Source: Nonomuraea solani (GTDB taxonomy: Bacteria > Actinomycetota > Actinomycetes > Streptosporangiales > Streptosporangiaceae). From it: 64,000 nucleotides of DNA. The translations under genes were made by a program, and so were the position numbers. Positions 24,406-35,068 of this stretch are shown here, piece after piece. The notes under the pieces are model-generated. The model was not told the origin of the DNA. It saw nothing but the letters and a program-made list of their open reading frames with translations, and searched no databases. The stretch covers positions 164,733 to 228,732 of the forward strand of contig NZ_FNVT01000021.1 in assembly GCF_900108335.1 (NCBI RefSeq). Reading direction: 5' to 3'. Within the stretch, counting starts at the first letter, position 1; every line of letters starts with the position of its first letter.

Positions 24406-26418
24406 ATGCCCGCACATCAACTGGCCCCCGACATACCCGACGACCGACCGACCGACGTCCTCGCCGCCGAGCAGGCCCACCTGGCGGAGTCGAGGGCCGC
24501 GCTCAAGGCCATGAGGGTCCACGCCCAGTCTCTGTCCGCGGACGCGGCGGGCGACTGGGTGTCGCAGCAGATTCTCCAGTCGCTGCTCGACAAGCGGGTG
24601 GCCGCGCTGGCCGACCACCCGGACACGCCGCTGTTCTTCGGGCGCCTCGACCGCGCCTCCGGCGATGACCTGCCCGGCACGATCTACGTCGGCCGCCGCC
24701 ACGTGCACGACGGCCACAGCAAGCCGCTGGTCATCGACTGGCGGGCGCCGGTGTCGCAGGCGTTCTACCAGGCCAGTCCGGCCGATCCGATGAACATCGT
24801 ACGGCGGCGCCGCTTCGGCTACCACGGCGGCGCGCTCACCGCGTTCGAGGACGAGCCGCTCGGCGAGGGCGGCGAGATCGGCCCGTCGAAGATCCTCACC
24901 GACGAGATCGAGCGCCCGCGCACCGGCCCCATGCGCGACATCGTCGCCACCATCCAGCCCGACCAGGACGACATCGTGCGATCGACGCTGGCCCAGACGG
25001 TCTGCGTGCAGGGCGCGCCCGGCACCGGGAAGACGGCCGTCGGCCTGCACCGGGCCGCCTATCTGCTGTTCACCCACCGCGAGCGGCTGGCCAGGTCGGG
25101 CGTCATGATCGTCGGCCCCAACCGGGCCTTCCTGTCCTACATCTCCTCGGTGCTGCCCGCGCTCGGCGAGGTCAAGGTCGACCAGACCACGGTGGCGGGC
25201 CTGCTCGGCGAACACGCCACCAGCGAGGACCCGCTCGTCTCGGCGCTGAAGGGCGACGCCAGGATGGCGGCGGTGCTCGAACGCGCGCTCTGGCTGCACA
25301 TCGTCAAGCCGGAAGAGGGCGTGGTGTACACGAAGGGCGCCTACCGCTTCCGGGTCGCCGACTACGAAGTGCGCGAGGTCGTGGCCTCCCTGCGCGGCAC
25401 CACCCGGTACAACCCGGGCCGCGCGGCGATGGCGCAGCGGCTGGCCCACCTGGTGCTGGTCAGGATGGAGCAGCGCGGCGATTCGCCCGACGACCGGGTG
25501 CAGGACGCGGTGGCCAGGTCGAAGCCGGTCAAGCAGATCGTGGACGCGGTCTGGCCGAAACTCACCCCCGAGCAGGTCCTTTTCAAGCTCCTTTCCAACC
25601 CAGAATTCCTGGCAAAAGCCTCTAAATCCGATTTGTCGCCAGAAGAGCAAGGAAAGCTGATCTGGCCGAAGCCGTACCGTGGCTGGAAGTCCGCGAAATG
25701 GTCCGCCGCGGACGCCGCGCTCCTCGACGAGCTGCGTGACCTGATGGAACGCACGCCGTCACTGGGCCACCTCGTGGTCGACGAGGCGCAGGACCTGTCC
25801 GAGATGCAGCTCAGGGCGCTCGGCCGCCGCTGCCGCAACGGCTCGGCCACCGTGCTCGGCGACCTCGCCCAGGGCACCACGCCGTGGTCCACCAGCTCGT
25901 GGGAGTCGGTGCTCGAACACCTGGGCCAGCGCGAGGGCGAGGTCACGGAGCTGACGCTCGGCTTCCGCGTGCCGCGCGAAGTCCTCGACTACGCGGCCCG
26001 CCTGCTCCCGTCGATCGCCCCCGGTCTGGCCGCCCCGCGGTCGCTGCGCCCTGGTCTCGGCTCGCTCACGGTACGCCAGGGCGGCACGATCGCTCAGGCC
26101 GCCGAGGAGGCCCTGGCCAAGGAGGGCTCCATCGGCGTCATCGTCCCCGACGCGCTGGTCCCCGAGGCCTCGAAGGCGCTGGCCGGCCTCCCCCACGCCG
26201 TCCTCGACCCCGACGCGGCCGAGGAGCACCGCCTCCTCATCGTCCCCGCCACGCTGGCCAAGGGCCTCGAATACGACCACGTCATCGTCGTGGAGCCCGC
26301 CGACATCGTCGAGGCCGAACCCCGCGGCCTGGCCCGGCTGTACGTCGTCCTGACCCGGGCGGTCACCTCCCTGACGGTCCTGCACGACAAGGCGCTGCCG
26401 GCCCAGCTGGCGGTGTGA
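24406..26418 (+). CDS. helR: UvrD-like helicase of the HelD/HelR RNA polymerase recycling family
   Basis: A 670-residue superfamily 1 protein. The N-terminal 170 residues are an antiparallel helical arm followed by the block GTIYVGRRHV and PLVIDWRAPVSQAFYQASP, hallmarks of the HelD/HelR family. Walker A is GAPGTGK209T, Walker B is VVDEAQD starting near D459, and the C-terminal helicase motif includes AKGLEYDHVIVVEP and YVVLTRA. HelR-type proteins enter RNA polymerase channels and pull stalled or rifamycin-bound enzyme off DNA. Length matches actinobacterial HelR. ATG is preceded by AGGGAGG. Rifamycin tolerance is a family property, not shown here. Confidence 0.85.
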   Translation: MPAHQLAPDIPDDRPTDVLAAEQAHLAESRAALKAMRVHAQSLSADAAGDWVSQQILQSLLDKRVAALADHPDTPLFFGRLDRASGDDLPGTIYVGRRHVHDGHSKPLVIDWRAPVSQAFYQASPADPMNIVRRRRFGYHGGALTAFEDEPLGEGGEIGPSKILTDEIERPRTGPMRDIVATIQPDQDDIVRSTLAQTVCVQGAPGTGKTAVGLHRAAYLLFTHRERLARSGVMIVGPNRAFLSYISSVLPALGEVKVDQTTVAGLLGEHATSEDPLVSALKGDARMAAVLERALWLHIVKPEEGVVYTKGAYRFRVADYEVREVVASLRGTTRYNPGRAAMAQRLAHLVLVRMEQRGDSPDDRVQDAVARSKPVKQIVDAVWPKLTPEQVLFKLLSNPEFLAKASKSDLSPEEQGKLIWPKPYRGWKSAKWSAADAALLDELRDLMERTPSLGHLVVDEAQDLSEMQLRALGRRCRNGSATVLGDLAQGTTPWSTSSWESVLEHLGQREGEVTELTLGFRVPREVLDYAARLLPSIAPGLAAPRSLRPGLGSLTVRQGGTIAQAAEEALAKEGSIGVIVPDALVPEASKALAGLPHAVLDPDAAEEHRLLIVPATLAKGLEYDHVIVVEPADIVEAEPRGLARLYVVLTRAVTSLTVLHDKALPAQLAV

Positions 26419-26440
26419 GAGGCGCGGGCACGGCCGCTTC

Positions 26441-26446
26441 TAGGAT
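26441..26446 (+). promoter_or_regulatory. -10 box for the PEBP gene
   Basis: TAGGAT lies 35 nt ahead of the GTG start and 22 nt past the helR stop, giving the PEBP gene its own likely promoter. No convincing -35 box is seen. Confidence 0.35.
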
Positions 26447-26481
26447 GGCTGGGCAAGCAGCTCTCAACCTAGGAGGATGCC

Positions 26482-27012
26482 GTGCCCGCACCGCTTCCAC
26501 ATGAACACCTGCCGTCGGTCCCCGCGCTCGTGGTCGAGAGCGACGACATCCAGGACGGCGGACGGCTCAACGACCTCCACGTCTTCAACGACTGGGGCAT
26601 GACCGGCCAGAACCAGTCGCCGCACCTGCGCTGGTCCGGCGCTCCCGAGGGCACCCGCGGCTACGCCGTCACCTGCTTCGACCCCGACGCCCCGACGGGC
26701 AGCGGCTTCTGGCACTGGGTGCTGTTCGACCTGCCGGCCTCCGTGACGGAGCTGCCCGCGGGCGCGGGCACCGCTCCCGACTTCAAGGGCCTGCCGGAGG
26801 GGGCGGCGCAGGCCCGCAACGACTACGGCACCAAGGCGTACGGCGGCGCGGCCCCGCCGCCCGGCGACCCGCACCGCTACGTCTTCACCGTGCACGCCCT
26901 CGGAGTCGACCGGCTCGGCGTGGACAGTGACGCCAGCCCGGCGGTCGTGGGCTTCAACATCACCGCCAACACCCTGGCCCGCGGCCACGTCATCGCCCTC
27001 TACGGCGTCTGA
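26482..27012 (+). CDS. YbhB/YbcL family PEBP-like protein
   Basis: A 176-residue protein with the phosphatidylethanolamine-binding (Raf kinase inhibitor-like) fold. It has the anion-site segments QNQSPHLRWSGAPEGTRGYA and TCFDPDAP, a WHWVLFDLP strand, and GGAAPPPGDPHRYVFTVHAL. There is no signal peptide, so it is cytoplasmic. The bacterial role of these proteins is poorly known. GTG 26482 has GGAGG 6-10 nt upstream. It lies 63 nt after helR and ends at a perfect 15-bp terminator. Confidence 0.9.
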   Translation: MPAPLPHEHLPSVPALVVESDDIQDGGRLNDLHVFNDWGMTGQNQSPHLRWSGAPEGTRGYAVTCFDPDAPTGSGFWHWVLFDLPASVTELPAGAGTAPDFKGLPEGAAQARNDYGTKAYGGAAPPPGDPHRYVFTVHALGVDRLGVDSDASPAVVGFNITANTLARGHVIALYGV

Positions 27013-27020
27013 CCCGTGCG

Positions 27021-27056
27021 AAAAGGCGCCCCGCCTCGTCAGGCGGGGCGCCTTTT
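27021..27056. terminator. Perfect 15-bp bidirectional terminator
   Basis: AAAAGGCGCCCCGCC (27021-27035) pairs with GGCGGGGCGCCTTTT (27042-27056) around a 6-nt loop. A and T tracts flank the stem, so it works as an intrinsic terminator in both directions between convergent genes. Confidence 0.92.
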
Positions 27057-27094
27057 CCGCGCCGGGCGAAATCAGCGCCGGGCGGCCACCGTGC

Positions 27095-27322
27095 TCAGCC
27101 GCTCACCTTGGCGGAGGCGCAGGCCATGAGCTGCGGCAGGATCGTGTCGATGATCGGGAGTCCGAGCTGCTGGGGAACGCAGAGCGGGCCCTGCAGCTCC
27201 TCCAGGAAGTTGAACTCGGTCACACGATCCTCGTCCGCGTGCGCGGGGGCGGCGGTGCCCATCGCGGCGGCGAGAGTCAGGGCGGCGATGCCGAAAATAC
27301 GCTTGCTGCGGGAAAGCATCAT
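27095..27322 (-). CDS. Small secreted peptide, unknown function
   Basis: A 75-residue precursor with a Sec signal (MMLSRSKRIFGIAALTLAAA, cleavage expected after APAHA). The mature peptide is about 45 residues, with two cysteines (in GPLCVPQQ and LMACASAK) that could form one disulfide. It is not a chaplin: the chaplin cysteine/glycine pattern is absent. The SD AAGGAG lies close before tandem ATGs; the upstream ATG (27322) is used. It is transcribed away from groEL2's terminator with its own short upstream region. Confidence 0.75.
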   Translation of the reverse strand: MMLSRSKRIFGIAALTLAAAMGTAAPAHADEDRVTEFNFLEELQGPLCVPQQLGLPIIDTILPQLMACASAKVSG

Positions 27323-27412
27323 CTACTCCTTCGTTGAGGTGGTGCGCCCACCACCTTTCCTCACTCGGAGTAGCGGATCAATTGTGAAACGTAATGGCAG
27401 ATAAACAAAATA

Positions 27413-27443
27413 AAGAGCGGCCCGGAAAACCCGGACCGCTCTT
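27413..27443 (-). terminator. Terminator after groEL2
   Basis: AAGAGCGG-C-CCGG pairs with CCGG-A-CCGCTCTT around a 5-nt loop, followed on the minus strand by TTATTTTG. It lies 24 nt past the groEL2 stop. Confidence 0.85.
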
Positions 27444-27466
27444 CGTTACCGCGACGAGAAATGAAC

Positions 27467-29092
<1,626 letters not shown>

Positions 29093-29200
29093 AAGGCTAG
29101 ACCTCCCAGATACAGGGTGGCTTGTCGTGGACCGAGCCGACGCCCGCGACGGCAAGGGTCCGCATCTCCGTTCGGCAGACCCCATCGTCTCGATCCGAGG

Positions 29201-29227
29201 TTGGCACTCTGCTGCACAGAGTGCCAA
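29201..29227 (-). promoter_or_regulatory. CIRCE operator (HrcA site), perfect
   Basis: TTGGCACTC, 9 nt, GAGTGCCAA: a perfect inverted repeat matching the CIRCE consensus TTAGCACTC-N9-GAGTGCTAA except for one symmetric change. It is 109 bp upstream of the groEL2 start. Confidence 0.93.
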
Positions 29228-29235
29228 CGAACTGT

Positions 29236-29262
29236 TTAGCACTCTACCCTGCCGAGTGCAAG
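29236..29262 (-). promoter_or_regulatory. Second, imperfect CIRCE operator
   Basis: TTAGCACTC, 9 nt, GAGTGCAAG. The left arm is consensus; the right arm is off in the last three bases. It lies 8 nt from the first element, on the same side of groEL2. Confidence 0.8.
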
Positions 29263-29305
29263 CGAGCACCACCCCGCCCGGCACTCCCGCCCTGGTCAGT
29301 CAGCC

Positions 29306-29340
29306 CGTACGGCGAGCCGCCCGGAGCAGCTCGCCGTACG
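29306..29340 (-). terminator. Terminator after cspA
   Basis: CGTACGGCGAGC (29306-29317) and GCTCGCCGTACG (29329-29340) form a perfect 12-bp stem, 80 nt past the cspA stop and just upstream of the groEL2 control region. Confidence 0.75.
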
Positions 29341-29420
29341 TGAGTCGACGAATGGGAAGTGACGGTTCGCACGGACTGCGCTGCCGTGCGATCCCGCCCG
29401 GTGCATACCAGTGATGTCGC

Positions 29421-29621
29421 TCAGACCGCGCGGACGGACTCCGCCTGCGGCCCCTTCTGGCCCTGCGTGATCTCGAACTCGACGCGCTGCCCCTGTTCGA
29501 GAGATCGGTACCCGTCCATCATGATCGCTGAGTAATGGACGAATACATCTTTACCACCGTCTACCGCGATGAAGCCGTAGCCCTTGTCCGCGTTGAACCA
29601 TTTGACGGTGCCCTGCGCCAC
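29421..29621 (-). CDS. cspA: Cold-shock protein, short form
   Basis: A 66-residue single cold-shock domain: GTVKWFNADKGYGFIAVDGG with RNP1 KGYGFI and RNP2 VFVHYS. This binds single-stranded RNA/DNA and acts as an RNA chaperone or antiterminator. GTG 29621 has GAGGAG about 7 nt upstream. The 200 bp before it hold no gene and probably include a long 5' UTR, as is common for csp genes. It lies between the sulfur-carrier gene and groEL2, an order I recall from Streptomyces. Confidence 0.95.
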   Translation of the reverse strand: MAQGTVKWFNADKGYGFIAVDGGKDVFVHYSAIMMDGYRSLEQGQRVEFEITQGQKGPQAESVRAV

Positions 29622-29821
29622 TTCCGACTCCTCTTACTGGTCTCACAGATCTCGCCCATTCCTCCGCGAGGTCCGTAACCGTATGACTTAACGGGAAAAG
29701 TCAGCCAGACGATCGCCCTCGACCATACCTGTGGCACGGGGTTTGGCAACAGAGTCAATCCGCAAACTGCTCATTTCTTCGCATCGCAGGTCGTTCAACC
29801 TTGAATTGGCCGGGAAAAGGA

Positions 29822-29846
29822 GAAGGCGCCCACTAGGGGCGCCTTC
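29822..29846 (-). terminator. Terminator after the sulfur-carrier gene
   Basis: GAAGGCGCCC (29822-29831) pairs with GGGCGCCTTC (29837-29846) around a 5-nt loop, 22 nt past the stop codon. On the minus strand it is followed by TCCTTTTCC. Confidence 0.85.
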
Positions 29847-29868
29847 AAGGACTACGGAGCTATGGCAC

Positions 29869-30144
29869 TCAGCCGCCCGCAACGGCGGGGATGATGGAGA
29901 TCTGAGTGCCCTCTGGTGCTGGAGTGTCGAGGCCCTCGGCGAAACGGACGTCCTCTTCCCCAACATAAACGTTGACGAAACGTCGAATCTTGCCCGATTC
30001 ATCCAGAATTCTCGCGCCGATCCCCGGGTAGTCGGAGTCCAGCTTGGCGAGCACGTCACGAAGAGTCGCGCCCTCACCACTGACTTCCGCGTTACCCCCG
30101 GTGTACGTGCGCAGAATGGTGGGAATCCGCACAGAAACGCTCAT
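29869..30144 (-). CDS. MoaD/ThiS-like ubiquitin-fold sulfur carrier (CysO/MetO-like)
   Basis: A 91-residue beta-grasp protein ending in the di-glycine AVAGG, the C-terminus that is adenylated and thiocarboxylated in MoaD, ThiS and CysO. Other family marks are VRIPTILRTYTGG at the start and NVYVGEEDVRF in the middle. It starts 24 nt after the threonine-synthase-like gene, in the same transcript, and ends at a strong terminator. In M. tuberculosis CysO carries sulfur to a PLP enzyme. Here the upstream PLP enzyme uses, by family, O-phosphohomoserine, so the carrier may deliver sulfur for homocysteine. Being under a SAM riboswitch supports that. The activating enzyme is not in the window. Confidence 0.85.
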   Translation of the reverse strand: MSVSVRIPTILRTYTGGNAEVSGEGATLRDVLAKLDSDYPGIGARILDESGKIRRFVNVYVGEEDVRFAEGLDTPAPEGTQISIIPAVAGG

Positions 30145-30168
30145 GGTTAAAGTCGCCTTTCCTGGTTG

Positions 30169-31401
30169 TCAGACAGTCGCGCGGAACGCGTCGAGGGAGG
30201 GGCGGATGACGGCGGAGGGCTCGGCCTCGTCCGCGATCACGTCGAGGGTCTTGAGACCGTCGCCGGTGTTCAGCACCACGGTCTCGGCCTCCGGGTCGAG
30301 CCGCCCGTCCTCGAGGAGCTTCTTCAGCACGCCCACCGTCACGCCGCCCGCGGTCTCGGCGAAGATGCCCTCGGTCGCGGCCAGGAGCTTGATGGCGGCC
30401 ACGATCTCGGGGTCGGTGACGTCTTCCACGCCGCCCCCGGTGCGCCGGGCGATGTCCAGCACGTAGGGCCCGTCGGCGGGGTTGCCGATGGCCAGCGACT
30501 TGGCGATGGTGTCGGGCTTGACCGGCTGCACGACGTCCCGCCCGGCCTTGTACGCGGTCGAGACCGGCGAGCACCCGGCCGCCTGCGCCCCGAAGATCTT
30601 GTAGGGCGTGTCCTCGACCAGCCCCAGCGTGACCAGCTCCTTGAAGCCCTTGTCGATCTTCGTGAGCTGCGAGCCGGAGGCGATGGGGATGATGATCTGC
30701 TCCGGCAGCCGCCAGCCGAGCTGCTCGGCGATCTCGTACGCGAGCGTCTTGGAGCCCTCGGCGTAGTAGGGCCGCAGGTTGATGTTCGTGAAGCCCCACT
30801 TGTCGCCCAGCGGGTCGCCGATCAGCTCGGAACAGAACCTGTTGACGTCGTCGTAGGTGCCGTCGATGCCGATCAGCTTGCCCCCGAACACCCGCGCCAT
30901 GGCGATCTTGGGCTTTTCGAGGTTGGCCGGGATGAACACGCACGCGTCGAGCCCCGCCCGCGCCGCGGCGGCCGTGACCGCGCCCGCGAGGTTGCCCGTG
31001 GAGGAGCAGGAAAGGGTGTGGAAGCCGAAGTTGCGCGCCGCCTCGACGGCCATGGCGACCACCCGGTCCTTGAAGGAGTGGGTGGGATTGCCCGAGTCGT
31101 CCTTGACATGGAGGGACTTGATGCCGAGCGCACGGCCGAGATTTCCGGCCTTGACCAATTTGGTCCAGCCGGGGTTCATATTGGGCTTACTGGCCACATC
31201 GGCCGGCACGGGGAGCAACGAGCGGTAACGCCAGATGTTGGCGGGACCCGACTCGATGTCGGCGCGGGTGACGGTGCCGAAGTCGTAGGCCGCCTCAAGC
31301 GGCCCGAAACATTCCGGACACGCGAAGCTGGGACCCAGCGGGTAACGCGCGCCGCACTCGCGGCAGGACAGAGCGACGGCAGGACCAAAGTCGAGCGACA
31401 T
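30169..31401 (-). CDS. Threonine synthase family PLP enzyme, likely O-phosphohomoserine-dependent homocysteine/threonine synthase
   Basis: A 410-residue fold-type II PLP enzyme. An N-terminal zinc ribbon C13-x2-C16-x11-C28-x2-C31 precedes the catalytic domain. The PLP lysine is K111 in NPTHSFKDR, and SCSSTGNLAGA is the phosphate-binding region. By sequence family it is threonine synthase, acting on O-phosphohomoserine. Two features argue that it makes homocysteine, at least partly: a SAM-I riboswitch controls it, and the next gene encodes a ubiquitin-like sulfur carrier. I recall a reported Streptomyces route of this kind (MetM with MetO). ATG 31401 has SD GGGAAGG 9 nt upstream; GTG 31437 would overlap the riboswitch. 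Confidence 0.8.
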   Translation of the reverse strand: MSLDFGPAVALSCRECGARYPLGPSFACPECFGPLEAAYDFGTVTRADIESGPANIWRYRSLLPVPADVASKPNMNPGWTKLVKAGNLGRALGIKSLHVKDDSGNPTHSFKDRVVAMAVEAARNFGFHTLSCSSTGNLAGAVTAAAARAGLDACVFIPANLEKPKIAMARVFGGKLIGIDGTYDDVNRFCSELIGDPLGDKWGFTNINLRPYYAEGSKTLAYEIAEQLGWRLPEQIIIPIASGSQLTKIDKGFKELVTLGLVEDTPYKIFGAQAAGCSPVSTAYKAGRDVVQPVKPDTIAKSLAIGNPADGPYVLDIARRTGGGVEDVTDPEIVAAIKLLAATEGIFAETAGGVTVGVLKKLLEDGRLDPEAETVVLNTGDGLKTLDVIADEAEPSAVIRPSLDAFRATV

Positions 31402-31416
31402 GAAGCGAGGCCTTCC

Positions 31417-31554
31417 CTCATCTTCGCCCGCGGCCACCTTGACCGCGAACCGGAATTGGCACCCTGTCCCGGTCGGCCTCGCAGGTCACGAGTACAAGCC
31501 GGGAGGGTTGCCGGGGTTTCTAAGGGCCGGTCCCTCCACCCCTCTGGATGAGCA
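31417..31554 (-). ncRNA. SAM-I (S-box) riboswitch
   Basis: Read on the minus strand, the S-box core elements appear in order: CCAGAGGGGTGGAGGGACC with GGCCC (31524-31546), GAAACCCCGGCAACC (31506-31520), and GGTGCCAATTCC (31452-31463). P1 is formed by CTCATC (31552-31547) and GATGAG (31422-31417). These are the conserved SAM-binding core and kink-turn segments of the class. The P1 3' arm directly touches the Shine-Dalgarno GGGAAGG (31417-31411) of the downstream gene, so SAM binding probably blocks translation start. A -10-like TAGAGT lies at 31580-31575. No other gene lies between aptamer and the PLP enzyme. Confidence 0.93.
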
Positions 31555-31619
31555 ATATGCAGTTGTTGAAATGGACTCTACCCGCTGAAGTAGCCGAAAT
31601 TACCACTCGTCTCAGCAGG

Positions 31620-31636
31620 TGAGACATGCGGTCTCA
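31620..31636 (-). terminator. Short hairpin overlapping the sigma-factor stop codon
   Basis: TGAGAC (31620-31625) and GTCTCA (31631-31636) pair around 5 nt; the stop codon of the ECF sigma gene is inside the stem. It may be a weak terminator separating the sigma transcript from the riboswitch leader. Confidence 0.4.
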
Positions 31637-32188
31637 GCGATAGTCCTCCCCCAGCACTCCCTGCACGTATTTGCGGGCCTGGTGGATGCGCGACTTGGCG
31701 GTGCCCAGCGGGATGCCGAGCTGTTCGGCCACCTCGTTGTAGTCGAGCTGGACGATGTCGCGCAGCACCAGCGCCTGCGCCAGGTCGGGCTTGTCGGCCT
31801 CCAGCGCCTCCATGGCGTCGAGCAGGTCGAGCCGCGACCCCGCGATCACGCTGACCCGGCCCACGTCGGGCTTCTGCATGGGCAGCTCTTCCGAGGTCTG
31901 CTCGGCCGCCCTGCGCTTGAGCGACCGGTATGTCGTCCGCGCGCAGTTGGCCGTCACGATGTGCAGCCAGGTGCTGAACCTGGCCCGTCCTTCGAACCGC
32001 CCGATATTGCGCGCGACCGCCAGCAACGTATCTTGCGAGGCCTCCTCCGCGTCCTGGTGATAAGGCAGGATCCGTGCGCAGTGCCGCATCACGTCAGGCT
32101 CTATGCGCGCCAGGAGCTCGCCAAGTGCGCGGTGGTCCCCGGCAGCGGCGGAGCGGGCGAGTTCCTCGGTTAGCTCATCAAGCGCCAT
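31634..32188 (-). CDS. ECF-type RNA polymerase sigma factor
   Basis: A 184-residue sigma-70 family protein with only regions 2 and 4. Region 2 includes YHQDAEEASQDTLLAVARN and ARFSTWLHIVTANCARTTYR, which bind core enzyme and the -10 element. Region 4 is the C-terminal helix-turn-helix LDYNEVAEQLGIPLGTAKSR, which reads the -35 element. No anti-sigma gene is adjacent, so its control is unclear. The ATG follows a TAGGAT by 7 nt, suggesting a leaderless mRNA. The divergent otsA start is only 31 bp away. Confidence 0.92.
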   Translation of the reverse strand: MALDELTEELARSAAAGDHRALGELLARIEPDVMRHCARILPYHQDAEEASQDTLLAVARNIGRFEGRARFSTWLHIVTANCARTTYRSLKRRAAEQTSEELPMQKPDVGRVSVIAGSRLDLLDAMEALEADKPDLAQALVLRDIVQLDYNEVAEQLGIPLGTAKSRIHQARKYVQGVLGEDYR

Positions 32189-32195
32189 AGCTGGG

Positions 32196-32201
32196 ATCCT
32201 A
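32196..32201 (-). promoter_or_regulatory. -10 box of leaderless sigma-factor gene
   Basis: On the minus strand TAGGAT lies 7 nt before the ATG at 32188. It is within the 31-bp gap to otsA, so the two genes share overlapping control DNA. Confidence 0.45.
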
Positions 32202-32219
32202 TGATCGAAGGGAGCCTAG

Positions 32220-33644
<1,425 letters not shown>

Positions 33645-33653
33645 CCGGGGTGA

Positions 33654-34223
33654 TCAGTTCCAGTCGGCGTTCTTGAGCGTGTCGGCCAGGCCCGGGGTGT
33701 TCCACTGGTCCACGACCACGAGCCTGGTCTTCGGGAGATACCACTCGCGCTGGGTGAAACGCGCCCGTACCGCGCCGGAGGAGTAAGTGACGCACGTGGA
33801 CTTCCAGGCGTTGTAGGCGGCCTTGTGGCCCGGCCCGACCTGCCGCAGCCCCCGGCTCACCTTCGGTCCGACGACCTCGCCCCACTTCTTGTTGATCGGG
33901 CAGGGCTGCACGTCGCCGGCGGTGTAGAAGGGGTTCTTGCCGGTGTAGGCGCCGAACCCCTCGGCGCCGCGCCTGATGTGGCTCGGCCCGAGGATGTAGA
34001 AGGCGTCGCATTCGGGTGTGCCCCAGCCCTTGGGCTTGCCGCACTTGCCGGTGACCACCTGGACGCCGTCGCCGTGCCGGGAGACCTTCCACTCGATGGG
34101 AATGTAGAGCGTCAGCCCGCCCCTGAGCTTGAGTGCCTGAGCGGGGGCGGCGGTGGCGGGAAGGGAGACGGTGAGGAGGGTGCCCGCGGCGACGGCCGCG
34201 ACGGCGAGGTGGCGCTTGATCAT
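33654..34223 (-). CDS. Secreted protein of unknown function
   Basis: A 189-residue protein with a Sec signal (MIKRHLAVAAVAAGTLLTVS, cleavage near AAPAQA). The mature part is about 160 residues, tryptophan/tyrosine-rich and with at least four cysteines (GKCGKPKGWGTPECDAF, QPCPINKKW, KSTCVTY), suggesting a disulfide-bonded extracellular domain. No domain is recognised. The ATG follows TACGCT by 7 nt and lacks an SD, so the mRNA may be leaderless. It lies 35 nt after otsB on the same strand and 9 nt from the convergent otsA end; no link to trehalose is evident. Confidence 0.72.
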   Translation of the reverse strand: MIKRHLAVAAVAAGTLLTVSLPATAAPAQALKLRGGLTLYIPIEWKVSRHGDGVQVVTGKCGKPKGWGTPECDAFYILGPSHIRRGAEGFGAYTGKNPFYTAGDVQPCPINKKWGEVVGPKVSRGLRQVGPGHKAAYNAWKSTCVTYSSGAVRARFTQREWYLPKTRLVVVDQWNTPGLADTLKNADWN

Positions 34224-34258
34224 GTGCCCGAGCGTAGGGAGCGCGACTTGCAGACCAG

Positions 34259-35047
34259 TCACGAACGACTGAAAGCCGCCGCCGTTTCGGTGAGCAGTGC
34301 CACGACCCCTTCCGGTCCGTCCACGACGATGTCGGCCCGCTCGGCCAGCTCCTTCACCTCGGTGGAGCCGCTGCACACGGTCACGCCGGGCAGCCCCGAG
34401 GCGCGTACGGCCTCGAAGGCGCTCAGATCGCCCAGATCATCCCCGACGAACATGACCGACCGCGCGGCCCGCTCCGCCAGGAACAGGCTCAGCGCCTGCC
34501 CCTTGTCCATCCCCGGCGGCCGCAGCTCCAGGACCAGGCGCCCCGGCTCGATCACCAGCCCGTGCTCGCCGGCCAGCGCCGCCAGCGGCTCGCGCAGCCT
34601 GGCCAGCGCCCCCTCGGGGTCGGGGCTGCGCCTGGTGTGCACGGCCACGGCCCGGCCCTTGTCCTCGATGGTCACACCTTCCAGGCCGAGCGAGTCGAGC
34701 AGCAGCGGCAGCTCGGCCTCGGCCCGTGGGACGCCCGGTGGGGGCGGGGGTGCGGAGATCCGCCCGCCCTCCCAGCGCTCGAAGCCGTAGTGACCGAGCA
34801 CGACCAGCCCGGGCACGTCGGCCAGGCCGGGCCCGAGCTCCAGAGCGGTGGCCGCCGGCCGGCCGGTCACGATGACCACCGCGAGGACGTGCGCGCCCAG
34901 GTCGGCGAGTATTCCGGGCGCCTTCGGGTGGATCACGGCCTTGGCGGGGTCGGGCACGATCGGCGCCAGGGTGCCGTCGAAGTCGAGCCCGATCACGGCG
35001 CCCGCCGGATCACTGAGGATCGCTTCCATTCCAGGGATGTTCGTCAC
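34259..35047 (-). CDS. otsB: Trehalose-6-phosphate phosphatase (OtsB)
   Basis: A 262-residue HAD phosphatase that removes the phosphate from trehalose-6-phosphate. Motif I is GLDFDGTLAPIV with the nucleophile Asp, motif II is IVTGRP, the substrate-binding segment is GHYGFERW, and motif IV is FVGDDLGDLSAF. The start is GTG 35047; ATG 35029 is also plausible. It lies 21 nt after DUF3263 and before the secreted-protein gene, as a probable three-gene unit, and pairs functionally with the nearby otsA. Confidence 0.92.
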   Translation of the reverse strand: MTNIPGMEAILSDPAGAVIGLDFDGTLAPIVPDPAKAVIHPKAPGILADLGAHVLAVVIVTGRPAATALELGPGLADVPGLVVLGHYGFERWEGGRISAPPPPPGVPRAEAELPLLLDSLGLEGVTIEDKGRAVAVHTRRSPDPEGALARLREPLAALAGEHGLVIEPGRLVLELRPPGMDKGQALSLFLAERAARSVMFVGDDLGDLSAFEAVRASGLPGVTVCSGSTEVKELAERADIVVDGPEGVVALLTETAAAFSRS

Positions 35048-35068
35048 GCGGCTGCCGTACCCAGCAGG

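Noticed and set aside
27095..27322. Chaplin or rodlin identity for the small secreted peptide
   Set aside because: The size fits but the conserved Gly/Asn/Cys pattern of chaplins and the rodlin sequence are absent.
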